The translations under genes were made by a program, and so were the position numbers. The notes under the pieces are model-generated. The model saw nothing but the letters and a program-made list of their open reading frames with translations. It did not search any database and was not told where the DNA came from. Positions 48,049-59,693 of a stretch of 64,000 nt of DNA are shown piece by piece (the first letter of the stretch is position 1; every line of letters starts with the position of its first letter). The stretch is from Pteria penguin (Eukaryota > Mollusca > Bivalvia > Pterioida > Pteriidae), in the NCBI GenBank assembly GCA_035048485.1, contig CM068581.1, forward strand, positions 65,112,381 through 65,176,380, given 5' to 3'.

Positions 48049-48733
48049 CTTTTGAATAAAGAAAGTCAAGAATTATTCATATATCCTTACATGGTCATCT
48101 TCATTAAAAAATCACATTTCAACGGGGCACTTCTGAATCTTTAGCGGATGTTTACTTGTTTCCATTGCATAACCTACAAACTCATAAATATATTGATTTG
48201 CAAACAGATGATTTCGTGGCAGATACATGTACCGCTTTTTGCAAATATTCGGAAACATATTGTTAAAAATATATAATTTAGATATAGTATCAATTGTCAA
48301 TTGACTATATCCAGCAGCTGTATGTCCAGAACGGTCACCTGTTTACACCGATCAGCTTTATTATTCCTCAAGATAATTTACACGTTTCAAGGTACTGTCT
48401 TTTTCTAACTTTAATTTTTTTATATTTAAAGTGGGCTCAAGACTATTAGGAAAAGACAGTACTATCACTACTCCATCCAGGACATACAATAAAGACGTCA
48501 ATAATGGTACGGTTGTAGTTGCTGCCGCCCCTTCTCAAGCTCATCCCTTTATCGTCTGAAAGATGCGCCTATTAACTACCACGGCTCTAAGGTGGAGAAC
48601 TAAAAGACACATATAACGAAAAATGTAACGTTTATAGTACGCATAACCAGTCACATCTGTATATGTCTTATTTTAACTTTGAATATTTTTGGTGTTGGAA
48701 ACGCAAAAATAAAACATGACAGCTACCCCAGTA

Positions 48734-51066
48734 CAGTGCTCTAAGTTGCGACCAAAACACTCGCATTTGCGACCTAAAATTTAGTTTTGCGACCAAAATA
48801 TGACCTAACTCGCCAAAATGCGACCAATTTTTTTTCAACTCGGTAATTCCAATTTTTGTCCATGTTCAAAATATTTTGTTTTTTAGACCGGTAAAATATT
48901 GTACAGTGCAAGCCGCTTAATTGAAAAAGGATATTTATCAGGACTTTATTATTTAAATAAAAGAATATTCATAACACGGCATGACGAACGAATGCAGTTT
49001 CAAAGACCAGATGATCAACAGATTTTGCAAGAACTGCATACGTGTATAACTTTCGCCGTATCTGTAATGAAATCAGTGAACATGTATCTATATATAGATA
49101 CACTAGAGTTACCTCTCTTAGATCCCCTTATTGTTTGCTTGAGCTACATTAAAGTCAACAGACCACATTTTCGATAATTTTGCAACTGCATTTTTTTTTA
49201 AGTACAGTGACAAAATGTTAATAAATAGCTACATTACACGTGCTCAACTGACCGAAAAGATAAAACCGCCGTCTATTGTATCTCAGTCGTAACCAGGGTG
49301 ATCAAAGACATAAGACAGGTTCAGCGATTTGTTTTAACAAAGGCAAAATGAAATTAAAAGGCATATTCAAGCAAGTGAGAAATTTCAATTTTCCATCTTA
49401 TGGAAGAGGCTAAAGTCGTCGCTTTGCTTTTCCTCAAGGAATCGTCGAATTGTGGCCAAATGTTTGCGTCTGTACGTTCGCCGTGCATTACTGGTGCCGT
49501 TTCTTCAGCCTCCTCGTCATCACTGGCGTCGAATAGTCGGGAATCGTCTTCGTGGAAACTCGCGAATATATTCTCGTCAGTCCGGACAGCTTAGCTCTCC
49601 AGGTTACCATCGTTTGTGATGAAGGCATCAAACGTCTAGCTATCAACATCCTCTTGCGGCCGGACATCGTCAGTTTCGCTTGTGTCGTTGTCTGACGAGG
49701 CAAAGCCAGCCTTTCGGAGGCAGTTGGCGATGGTTGTCGGCTTGACGGTGCGCCAGGCCTTACTGAGTAAGTGGACGGTTAGTAGGGTCAGTCTTCGCGC
49801 AATGCCTTTGGCCGACAGCGTCATCTTGTCGATGTTTCCGATGATCTTGTGTACGACATGGCTTCGGCAGTTGGTAATTAATTAATCCTTTCATTCCTAC
49901 CGCCGCGGCCTATTAGACAATTAACGTGTGAATTAGTCAACAACTGTTACCTGGACAGTAATTTCTTTTGAGATTACCTGGACAGATGTGAAACCACTTA
50001 TCTCTAATCAATAGGTCGCTCGCACCGTAGTAAACAACATAACCTCGTTCGTGATACATTGAAGTTTTAACAAAGGTAGAATAATCACGCTATTCAAATA
50101 CACGAAGTCGCTTCTTTATTCTAGTGTAATACGTGGCGGATTTTCAATAGATTTGATAAAAAATGGATTTGGATTTCAGGATCTTATTCAATTAAACGAA
50201 ATATTCAATAATGCGATATTCAATTAAGTGGCTTGCACTGTATTCGGAAGTTATCAGGATTTACTGATATCGCTTTGTTATTTTCACTCAAGTCCGATGC
50301 ATTTATTTCATCTTTTTAAACCGATCCACTTAAGTTTTTATTCGTAAGTAAAACCAATTAATGGCTACCAAACGAACGTTAGCCGACTTCGACTTTGGTT
50401 CTCCTCGCCCTACATTAGCAGCGTTAAAAGATGCAGATGAATCAAAAGATGATAAACTTTCTAAAAAAAAAAAAAACAAAAAACAAAAAACCGGACAGCC
50501 CCTGCTGCAAATGGTTGTCTAAATTTTCTTGGTTGCCGATGCGTTATCGCGAAGGGAAGGTATTTTGTGCCGCTTGTTCGGACTATCCATCACTGACAGG
50601 GGGACCGATTTTGCAACAATCGGTTATACCTCTTTTAAGAGAGAAAGCGTTGTAATACACGGATCAAGTAAGAAACATGTATCCATTCGTGACTCTGTTA
50701 GAAATTGTTTAGACCCTTCTACAGTGGAGAGCCTGATTTAGTGATTTTGATTAGTAGCGGGGGCCAGTAATGGCAGAGTTTGGCCCTAAACCATACATAA
50801 AACAATGGTTTTCAACTACCAGAAAGATAAAGTACTCTGGGTGGCCTGTAGAATCACAAAAAGATTAAATATATAATCAAATTGAATTTGTAATACAAAA
50901 TTAAAACATAAGATTGTTGGACTGTGTTTTTATTAATAAAAGCAAACATAAATGGGTTTATATGTAAAATTATATGTTGTGGCGACCAAAAATTTCTAAA
51001 AGGCGACCAAATTTTCAAGAAGGTCGCCTTTTAGTGACCTTAAACCAAATGCTACTTAGAGCACTG
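48734..51066 (+). mobile_element. hAT-type element with ZNF862-like zinc finger and 5-bp TSD, host of a nested Tigger
   Basis: The ends are CAGTGCTCTAAGTTGC and (other strand) CAGTGCTCTAAGTAGC, flanked by CAGTA at 48729-48733 and 51067-51071. Sub-terminal 'gcgaccaaaa' and 'ggcgacca' words mark both sides. After about 50360 (ATKRTLADFDFGSPRP) lies a plus-strand frame with KWLSKFSWLPMRYREGKVFC followed by AACS, shifting frame near 50590 to GYTSFKRESVVIHGSSKKH. This is the TTF-type zinc finger layout of ZNF862-like hAT transposases. The catalytic part is absent. A Tigger-like element (48902-50242) is inserted near the left end. The element lies in or upstream of the 5' part of the PPxY gene. Confidence 0.8.
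48902..50242 (-). mobile_element. Tigger/pogo-like element nested in a hAT, TA duplication
   Basis: The ends are TA-CAGTGCAAGCCGCTTAATT and (other strand) TA-CAGTGCAAGCCACTTAATT. On the minus strand about 49860-49635 encodes the end of a Tigger-type transposase, with AWRTVKPTTIANCLRKAGF and an acidic stretch after it. The catalytic part is lost. Its position inside 48734-51066 shows it inserted later than that hAT element. Confidence 0.85.
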
Positions 51067-51071
51067 CAGTA

Positions 51072-52214
51072 AATTCAATAAGAAAACTTGACATAAAATG
51101 TTGTACCAGAGCGCTCAGCTTTTCAATATGTGGAATCTGATTCGATTCCCTATATTGCCTCGTGTTATTTAAGACAAACAAGTAAATAGCTTTGCATGAC
51201 ATCATCGTATATGATCATTATCGCCAAAAACGATTATCTATTTATTTTAATGTGTATGTTCCTCATCTGTGTTTAGATATTCTTAAACCAAGGACTGTCC
51301 TTGTCATTCCAAGATGTAAGAAAAAAGAAAATGGTTTATCATTGCATCATTGATTCGTTCCATATCTAAGATTGTCATTATTGACATCTACACTTCAACC
51401 GAAATGTTGATGTACACAAAATACATAAAATCCATAGTGAGGAAAAATTTCAAGACCTAGACGGAGTCTCACTAAAGGGCGCATGCCCGGTCTCAAGGCA
51501 AATAGATCGTAACTTTTTGACTAGTGTCTTTTTCTAACTTTAAAATCGTAGGAGTAATTTCCATTTCACACAGCAACATAAGCCGAAACACCCCCTCCCC
51601 AAATTTTAGTCCGAAATCTACGTCTGCGGCTAATTTTGGTATTAGCATTTGTAATTACAACGGGGAGAGGTTGGAAACAATGGGCAGGTCCAGTTGACCC
51701 CTCCCCCTTTCATATTCCTTGTCAATGGTTGTTAACAGAAATCTGGTAAAATTTGATAGATTGGCATCTAATAAATTATACTTTGAGCAAATATTTAGTA
51801 AAAAAAATCACACTTCTTTTAGTTTTCAAAATTTCTTTCATTTTTTCCTCTTAAAGTTCTTGTTGTCATCCACTTTTGTAATCCTGAAGATAATGGGTAG
51901 GTTGGTTGGTTGACTGGAGTTATAGGTCTCTTTCAACAATTTTTCAGTTATATTGTGACATGTATGCAGGAGGTGGCCAACCTCTTGGAATGTTATTTAT
52001 TTACATACGATTTCACTTTAGACGAAAAACTGAAAACTTTTATACCTGTATATGTTCCTACTTGAATTGTCCTTGTTTTCATAAAGTTAACTTTCCATTG
52101 TTTACATTCACATGTTGTATATCAATAAAATGATTTTACACTGAGTTCACAAATCTTTCGGTCAATTGACCTTTCTCAAGTGATATAAACTATGTCAATT
52201 GCATCGTAAGTATG
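51072..52214. other. Non-coding stretch
   Basis: AT-rich sequence without a supported gene. Pyrimidine- or purine-rich patches occur near 51590-51720. No splice-compatible signal-peptide exon for the PPxY gene could be recognised here. Confidence 0.35.
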
Positions 52215-52215
52215 G

Positions 52216-52290
<75 letters not shown>
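52216..52290. repeat. (AT)n microsatellite
   Basis: About 37 uninterrupted TA dinucleotides. The Tyr-Ile frame across it is an artefact. A second array of similar length lies at about 59063-59135. Confidence 0.95.
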
Positions 52291-52295
<5 letters not shown>

Positions 52296-52658
52296 CAATA
52301 AAAATCAACAATAAAAAACAACGATAAAATAATAATGGAAAATGCTTTAATAAAACCTTGTATTATTATTGTGATAAATAATACAAAAAAATATTTTTTA
52401 TGAGATAAATGACCTATAGGACCGAGAAATGGAAAATACAGAGGTAAGGAAGGGTGTTGTTGACGAATTCCAATGTTACTCACAAACGTAATAAAATATT
52501 TTGAAATATAACCTGTTTAGTTCAGAATGCTCACTGTCAATCTTTTAGTGCACTCGACAACACAAAATACGATCGATCACGTTTCATTTATATCACGTGT
52601 TCTGTGGATAGCAAGGGTTCTCCGTGATATATGGCATGTCATTAAGTTAAAGGAAACG

Positions 52659-53646
52659 TATTCTCACGGACTTTAAAAACGCCTATCTAATATCATTATA
52701 GATTAATCAATAACTAGGGTAAATAATTGCATCAAACTTGATTTATTTCGAATATTTGAAATATATTTGACAATATGACTGATACTATCACACGTTTTTT
52801 TATATGATTTGATTTCATCAGTTATGTATACCACGTCTAAAATTATAGGTATTTTGTTTAGTAACGAGTATGTCCCCCATTTGTTTTAACGCATGCACGC
52901 AATCTGGACCGCATGGATTGACATGAAGTTCGAATTTTTCTCATAGGAATATTATTCCACTTTTCAAGCCTTTCAATGGGCGACGGCATAGCAAACCTTA
53001 CTCTTTTAATCGTCGGCGTACTGTCCTTGGGTGGATTTGCCTACCGTGACGGCCTATCACATCTCTTGACGTGCTTACGGCTGTCGCAAACCTGTCACGT
53101 AGATGACGTTGCTTTATGAACACGTCTTGACTTCTTGTCGTTACGCGTGGCTGACCACTTCGAGGACGATCCTTAACACTTCCTGTGGTCCGATACTTCC
53201 GTACAAGTCTCGTGATTGTAGACAAATGAACGTTGAAGCGTCCTGCGATGATACCTTGATTTACGCCGGCGTCTACAAGGCCAAGAACAGCATACCTCTG
53301 TTTCTCAGACAGTCTCGGCATTTCACGCGTTAGTTTTAATGAAGCAAAGTTTGAAATCAGGATAGATAGAGGCACTAGGTACCAGTATACGTTATTTCTG
53401 AAGAAAATGACTCAATGTAGAGCACGTGGTCGAGTACTTTTTGAAAAGCGCACGGGTGAGCAGTATTACGTTATGGTTGAGTAATTTGTCTCCCGCACGT
53501 CACGCAGTACGGGAGAAAAATAAAGATCGAATTTTAATTAGATTGCACAATATCAAGCAGATATTCAAATCGATTTATTTTTAAAGCATTTATGTTTTTA
53601 CATGAAAAAAAAAAACATATAGGCGTTTTTAAAGTCCCTGAGTATA
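52659..53646 (-). mobile_element. Tc1-like element, internally deleted
   Basis: The ends are CTCACGGACTTTAAAAACGC (from 52663) and, on the other strand, CTCAGGGACTTTAAAAACGC (from 53642), flanked by TA. The minus-strand frame (start probably at 53321, MPRLSEKQRYAVLGLVDAG) encodes the paired-like helix-turn-helix DNA-binding part (IAGRFNVHLSTITRLVRKYR, then a GRPR-like DRPRSGQPRVTT) and ends in RTVRRRLKE plus a stop at 52998. In another frame right after it (about 52975-52865) comes the Tc1 C-terminal wording WNNIPMRKIR ... GGHTRY. The DDE catalytic core between is deleted, so the copy is non-autonomous. Confidence 0.9.
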
Positions 53647-53834
53647 TATACACATGTATGAAGAATGTTCGCATCATCGTCTGAAACTCATGGTCGGTTC
53701 AGTGCGCTTCTCTTACCTCCTAGAGAACCGCAACCGAAGTTCAGTTTCTGACTATGCGTTTGCATGTATATGCATGTTTACAATACACATTTCATTTGAA
53801 GATTTAACGGAAAAAGATTTTATGTATGTAACAG

Positions 53835-53940
53835 GCAGGAGAAAAGGATGTGCGGAAATCGAACACAGCACCTTACGCTATTAAAGCAGACGCTCTCACC
53901 ATTTAGCTATCTGGGCCGATACCCGTCCGTCACACTACTC
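53835..53940 (-). mobile_element. tRNA-like SINE, family C, copy 1
   Basis: On the minus strand: GGCCCAGATAGCTAAATGG (A-box-like TAGCTAAATGG), then a B-box GTGTTCGATTTCC. It is preceded by 'tgacggacgggtatc', shared with copy 2 at 54065-54175. Not a usable tRNA. Confidence 0.65.
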
Positions 53941-54061
53941 CCCTGCTAGAGGTTTCCAACCCTGGAAACCGAAACACTCAACAACCCAAAGATCGTAACC
54001 CTCACAGTGCACAAACAAACATACAACTCATGAGGGCTTGCCACTGCACCAAATATAACAA

Positions 54062-54175
54062 GCAGGAAAAAAAGAGGTGGTCAGACCCGGGAATCTAACC
54101 CAGAACCTTCCGCTATCAAGACGGATGCTCTCATCATTGAGCTATCCGGGTCCATACCCGTCCGTCACATATAGA
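54062..54175 (-). mobile_element. tRNA-like SINE, family C, copy 2
   Basis: The minus strand folds as a near-complete cloverleaf. GGACCCG pairs with CGGGTCT; the D-arm is GCTC/GAGC; the anticodon stem has loop CTTGATA (nominal anticodon TGA); the T-arm is CTGGG/CCCGG. A serine tRNA would need a long variable arm, which is absent, and the T-loop is TTAGATT. The leader 'tgacggacgggtatgg' is shared with copy 1. I therefore call a SINE or tRNA pseudogene. Confidence 0.6.
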
Positions 54176-54384
54176 TAATTCTGTTATAATTAGTCTTTTA
54201 AATATTGAATATTTAGTGATCTTTAATGTTTTATATTCTATCTTACTCCATGGTCACGCGATACTCATTATTGGTCTATAAATATTTTACTCATAACTTC
54301 TTTCATCTTGTGCGCATGTGTGTTGAATTTTCACTTGGGACTTATGCTGTACTTATGCCCTAAGGCCAGGGTAGACAATCGAGA

Positions 54385-54840
54385 TTTTTTTTTATTTTGT
54401 ATGGTTTGGAGAATGGTAACGTAAACATTCGCTTGGATGGAGAGATTGTGTGCATTGAACTCATATTCTAGACTTCTGACCTATAGTAAATCATGTAATT
54501 TATTCCATTTGATAATGGCGACGTAAACATCCACTTGGGTAAAGAAGATAGAAAACATTGAACTCGTGGCTCCATAATAAGTCCTTTAGCTTATTCCAAT
54601 ATTATCCTTAATACTGGAAACCAGTTCAGAACTATCAGAAACTTAATCCGAAATATATAAGACCAAGCGAGAGACTCGTGTTTGGGTCTGCCTTTGTGCA
54701 CTAGCTGAGATTTATACAGTTTTTAGAATGATGCCTTCATGAAGTGCACGTTATAGGACCGCTTCCGTATCTGCCTTTGTGCACTAGCTGAGATTTATAC
54801 AGTATTTAAAATGATGCCTTCATAAAGTGCACGTTATTTA
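54385..54840. repeat. Two local tandem duplications
   Basis: At 54405-54600 a unit of about 120 bp ('aatgg.aacgtaaacat.c.cttgg') occurs twice. At 54690-54836 a unit of about 77 bp ('tgcctttgtgcactagctga' to 'aagtgcacgttat') occurs twice with few changes. Non-coding. Confidence 0.75.
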
Positions 54841-55309
54841 CTTGTCACGGAAAATCGAAATTATTTCTAGCACTTAAACATGTTCTGAATTAGAAATACG
54901 GATATTTTTTTTCTGGATAGAAAAAAAAAACCACACACACACACAAGCCAAAGTGTGTTTGTGAAACGCGAATGCCCTCGGTGGCAACAATACCCGAAAA
55001 GGCACGATTAAAGTCACGAGATCAATGACCTAATGTAATTTGAAAGGGCTTTATTAGTTGAGTTAGTATACATGCCAAATATGAAGTTCCTATCCCCCCA
55101 GGGTTCAAAAGTTATGGCAAATAAAGCAAATTTTGAAATGAAGGTCAGAGGTCACACTAAACGTCACGAATTCAATGACCTTGGTGTAACTTGAAAAGGC
55201 TTTATTTGTGGAATATGCATGTCAAATATAAAGCCTCTTTTTCCCGCGGATGAAAAGTTAAGGCGACAACAGACAAACAGGCAAACAAACAAACAGACAA
55301 TTAAAACAA

Positions 55310-56890
55310 GAGGCCCAAGTGGGCCTATATCGCTCACCTGAGTACCTAGATGATCAGTCATGCAGGGAGGAAGAATTCATTTATTTTTGCATTACTGTGA
55401 CTAATTCAACACAAATGTTGAAAATATGTCAAATTTTATTTCAGACCAGAATAAAAAACAACAACACTTTTTTGCACATCTATTCAGGTGATTTTAATAT
55501 TAAGCATTTGCTTTGTATCTGCAAGATGTGATTCAGGGCAACAAGTTAGTCATTTTCCTTAGGTGGGGCCTTTTGTTAACTGATTTCAAGTCTGGGTCAT
55601 GAGCAACAATTATTTCAAATATTGTCCAGATCCAACTTAAAATGGCCTAATTTCATACGTTGAGTGTTGAGAAACATCTAAAAACTTATGTAGATGTGTA
55701 AAGAAATGAAAAAAAAAATTGACCACAGCTGGATTTGAACCGCTACTCTCCATATTTTAATTACCAAGTGGTATATGTACCAATGTGAGACCTAGTTTTT
55801 AGACATGGTGGCATTATCTGTTGACCAATTTGGATGAAATGAACAAAATTGTTAGAGGACCTATACATGTATACCATGTTTCATTAAAATCTTTCATGTG
55901 GTATAACAGCAGAAGTTAACAATGTGAAGAATTGTCCCTATACACCCTCATTTGGAAGTCTTAAAACATTCATAGGAAATCCAAAAATTGAGATATTGAC
56001 AAAATTCTTTCAAAGTAACATTCCTCACTATAATTTTGATCACAATAATCCATAAGAAATCATCATTATCAATTAACTAGGAAATTTGACACTTTTCTGC
56101 ACTGAAATCATCAAAATTTGATTTTGGAAGGGAACCAAAATGACAATATGTCTTCACTCATCCCTCTAGGTCATTTCTATGCATTCTGTTTGTCTCTGTA
56201 TACAGCCAGTATGAAGAAGAATATTGTCAAAGGAGAATACTCTTTTGAGACATGCTTTTGACTATGGTGGCGCCATCTGTAAAAAGGTCTGGATGAAGAC
56301 AATAAAATTTGAAGGGGATCATAAGTGATTTATTTCTACCAAGATTTATTAAAATCCTTCAAACAATTTTACAGAAAAAGTTGAAAATGCGAAAAATGGC
56401 CACCCCCCCCCCTTCTTTTGGAAGTCTTAAAGTCTTATAGTCATTAAGAAATTATTAATATCAATTAACTGAAAAACATGACACTTTTCTGCATTGAAAT
56501 TACTAAGTCCAGAAACATGTCAAAAAAGGATCTTAACCCCGAACACAATTTTTGATAACCCATCTTTATATATTGTTGAAATGCAATTAGTTTCCACATT
56601 TATGCACTGGTTCTGGAGGAGAAGATTTTTGAAGAAGGGTACCGTTTTGAGCACTTTTGGCCCTGCCCTGGATCCACCCCTGAGGGAATCTGGATCCCGA
56701 ACACAATTTTAGTAGGGGACCTTGAGTACATCATAGATACAAAGTTTGATCCAAATCTGCAATGCAGTTCCAGAGAAGAAGTCGAAAATGTGAAAAAAGC
56801 GACTGACGGACGGACGGACGACGAGGATGGACGACGGACGGCGCATTATGACTTTAGCTCACTTGAGCCTTTGGCTCAGGTGAGCTAAAA
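55310..56890. mobile_element. Long non-coding element with hairpin ends (unclassified)
   Basis: The left end has the palindrome AGGCCCAAGTGGGCCT, then CGCTCACCTGAG. The right end has the hairpin TCACTTGAGCC-TTT-GGCTCAGGTGA, then GCTAA. GCTCACCTGAG (left) and CTCAGGTGAGC (right) are exact 11-bp inverted repeats. The 1.6 kb interior is AT-rich, with a gacggacggacgacg run near the right end and no transposase. A 3' hairpin before CTAA resembles a Helitron terminus, but the base after it is A and not T, so the class stays open. Confidence 0.55.
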
Positions 56891-58009
56891 CAATATGCCC
56901 CCAATCTATCGATCCGGAGGCATAAAAATCTGCTCTAAAACATGATAAAGAGAAAATATTTGTTGTTTTATTTGTAAAGCGCAGTAACATCTTTAAATAG
57001 ATGTTGTGAATACAGAATGCATCTCCAGGTCTCTAGAAAATTTGATTCAGATTTACTCACATCTATTCAAACTTCTGTCCAAAGTCATGAACTTTCATAC
57101 ATGATACACTGGTATATACAAAAGTTTGGAATTAAATCTATATCATGAAATTGTCACTTAGTATTCATCTACTCATGCAGTTATTCTCCGTCGTTAGAAA
57201 TTGAAAGCAACTGCTTCAAGCAATAATAAATGGGACATACAGAAAGGGATCAGTTTTGCTTACATGTATGTTCTGGACCAGCAGTCGGGTTTTTATATTT
57301 GTACACATAAACGGATGCAGCCCAGAGTGGGGTTTTTTTTTGCCACGAAGTACCCCAACTTTTTTACTCACATTATCATTTCAGCATTATTAGGGAGCTT
57401 TCATCTGGAACGCTTCAGTTTTAATTTGGAGGCATCACTGATCTTTTGCTAATAATTTTTAGAGCAAAAGCTGAATTTTAATGAAGTTTCAACGTAAGTC
57501 AGCAAACAACTGATGTTTAGAAATATCGGAAAATCACGTTTAAAGAACGTTTAAACAACATCGGGAACAGGTCAAGTACCGGTATAATTTACGACTAGGT
57601 CCCATGTACATGTACACCACCTTTCATTGGATCAGACGAAATAATGCTATTTAATTTCAGACACGTAGAGGCAGCATGCATGTGATACAAGATCACTCAC
57701 AGTGTCTTCGGTCATGTACCCCGTTAACACCAAAGGTGATGAAATCGAGGTCCGTATCTGGATCTTACGCCCTTACCTTTAATAACATAGTCGGATAACG
57801 ACTCATCACTTTTACTTAAAAAAAATAATTTTGTCTTTTTTAGTCGAAGGCGAGATGCCCAGATGCCATTCTCATGGCGAACGGGGTAAAATACATCTAT
57901 TTCTCAGATCGATCGGTTTTGACATTACAGACACTTGTATGTAGAGGTATCGCCGAAAGAAGCCCTGTATATCGATCACGATTTTATTAGACAAGACAGA
58001 ATTCCTTTG

Positions 58010-58075
58010 TCCAAAAAAAAAAAATAATAATAATAATAAATAAATAAATAAAATAAAAAAAAATAAATAGATAAT
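58010..58075. repeat. A-rich (TAA/TAAA)n microsatellite
   Basis: An A10 run is followed by AAT and AAAT repeats. Low complexity. The surrounding 56900-58510 holds no gene I can support. Confidence 0.85.
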
Positions 58076-58514
58076 ACGAAATTTTTGTATTAAATGGTAC
58101 ACTGAAAGCACTATCTTTGGTATTTACTCAGACATTCATGTTATTATACAAATTTTGACTTGAGGTGAGGTCAGTAGGTCATCAGACAGACTGATAAGAG
58201 TAATTTACGTTGGAAATAAGATGTCATTGTACAGGGTTTGAGGTCTACTTAGAAGGAAGAAAACGCTTTTGAGCTTTCAAAAGAAGCAGCGTATTGCAAC
58301 TTCACTGGGATAGAAAACACATCCAGCCATTTCTGTCAGCGGTCGTTACTGGAACAGTATACCCTCCATCCTGTTTATCAGAATAAAAGTACTATTTTGA
58401 TTATTTATACGATGGAATGTATTTAATACATGAACATTATTAATATATATCTCAATAATTCAATTATTTCCGCATTGATTGTATAACGTATATACAAACG
58501 CACGGAATAAAATT

Positions 58515-58979
58515 TACTGTCCGCGCCACTCACTCTGGAAACTGGAAAATCTGGATTTTCAGTTATTCATCTTCAGAATAATTTCAAAAAGGCAAAACCA
58601 TTCGATAGATCTTGTTTAGTCGTAACTTCTGGTGTATGCTATATGTTTGTATGAAGAAGCGTTCATATTTTATAGAAAAAAAATCAATTTTAGATAGGGC
58701 GATTTCCATGTTAAATTTTGACGTGACGTCGCCAAGTTTCCCATAGACTCAATGTAAAACATTGGCGACGTCACGTCAAAATTAACATAGAAAACGCACT
58801 ATCTAAAATAATTTTTCCCTATAAGATACGAATGCTTCTTCCTAGAAACATATAACATACACCAAAAGTTGCGACTTAACAAGATCTGTCGATTGATATT
58901 AATTTTGTAAAACTATTTTAAAGATAAATAAGTGAAAATCCAGATTTTTCGGTTTACAAAGTGAGTGGCGCGGACAGTA
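58515..58979. mobile_element. 465-bp palindromic MITE with TA duplication
   Basis: The ends are CTGTCCGCGCCACTCACTC and (other strand) CTGTCCGCGCCACTCACTT, flanked by TA on both sides. The two halves are inverted repeats along nearly the whole length. At the centre GACGTGACGTCGCC (about 58730) faces GGCGACGTCACGTC (about 58763). Non-coding. It fits a fold-back Tc1/mariner-type MITE. Confidence 0.85.
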
Positions 58980-59057
58980 GTCCACTTTTGTACAGACAAT
59001 GCCCCTTCAAGTAATACATAATCGGCCGGGGCTGCACGTATATATAAAGATATATAA

Positions 59058-59062
<5 letters not shown>

Positions 59063-59135
<73 letters not shown>
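59063..59135. repeat. (AT)n microsatellite
   Basis: Roughly 35 uninterrupted AT units. Confidence 0.95.
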
Positions 59136-59138
<3 letters not shown>

Positions 59139-59626
59139 GTGATCTCTAACAGAATAAGAAGTCGAGTTCAAATGGGAGGTACCGTCCGTTAGGCGGCGCT
59201 TGTGTACTATCAGTTAGTAACATCGATTGGCGTTAGCAACCTTACGACGTCACAATAACGTACCATTGTTCTTTACGTCATTTTTGCAGGAATATGTTTT
59301 ATTTCCTCCCTAAATATGAACACAGTTAATGGCGGTATCTCCTACTGGATAAAATATACAAAAAAATTAAATAAATTAATAAATAAATAAAATAAAATCA
59401 TTATACTCTTTTTTCTTTCATTTCATGGTATTCATATACTATCTCTATTATTGATGGGCCCGCCATCAAATCGCGATTCTGATTGGCTAACTTAAGATTG
59501 ATGTGCGAAATTTTGATTTATCAATTTCAAATACAAGATGTAATCGCTCTTGAAAAAAGTTTTTATTTTGAAATACTTGTAATTAAACTATAAGAAATGA
59601 CTGTAAAAATATTTTGTCTCTTGATG

Positions 59627-59693
59627 TATAGACAAAAACCGAGGCACAAACCAAATATAATCCACGAAATTTGTGCCTCGGTTTTTGTCTATA
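59627..59693. repeat. Perfect 24-bp hairpin
   Basis: The arms 59627-59650 and 59670-59693 are exact inverted repeats (TATAGACAAAAACCGAGGCA and onwards) with a 19-nt loop. No coding sequence is nearby. Other short inverted pairs follow at 59815-59865 (cgggctgatat/atatcagcccg) and 59998-60130 (ggttattgactgaatacgat and its inverse), so this part may be a stack of fold-back elements. Confidence 0.8.

Noticed and set aside
48440..48560. Possible upstream exon of the PPxY gene
   Set aside because: A donor-like gtatgt follows an ATG frame on the minus strand, but the phase needed to join the next exon puts a stop codon just before the donor.
52217..52483. 88-codon frame ending in Tyr-Ile repeats
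   Set aside because: Translation of an (AT)n microsatellite.
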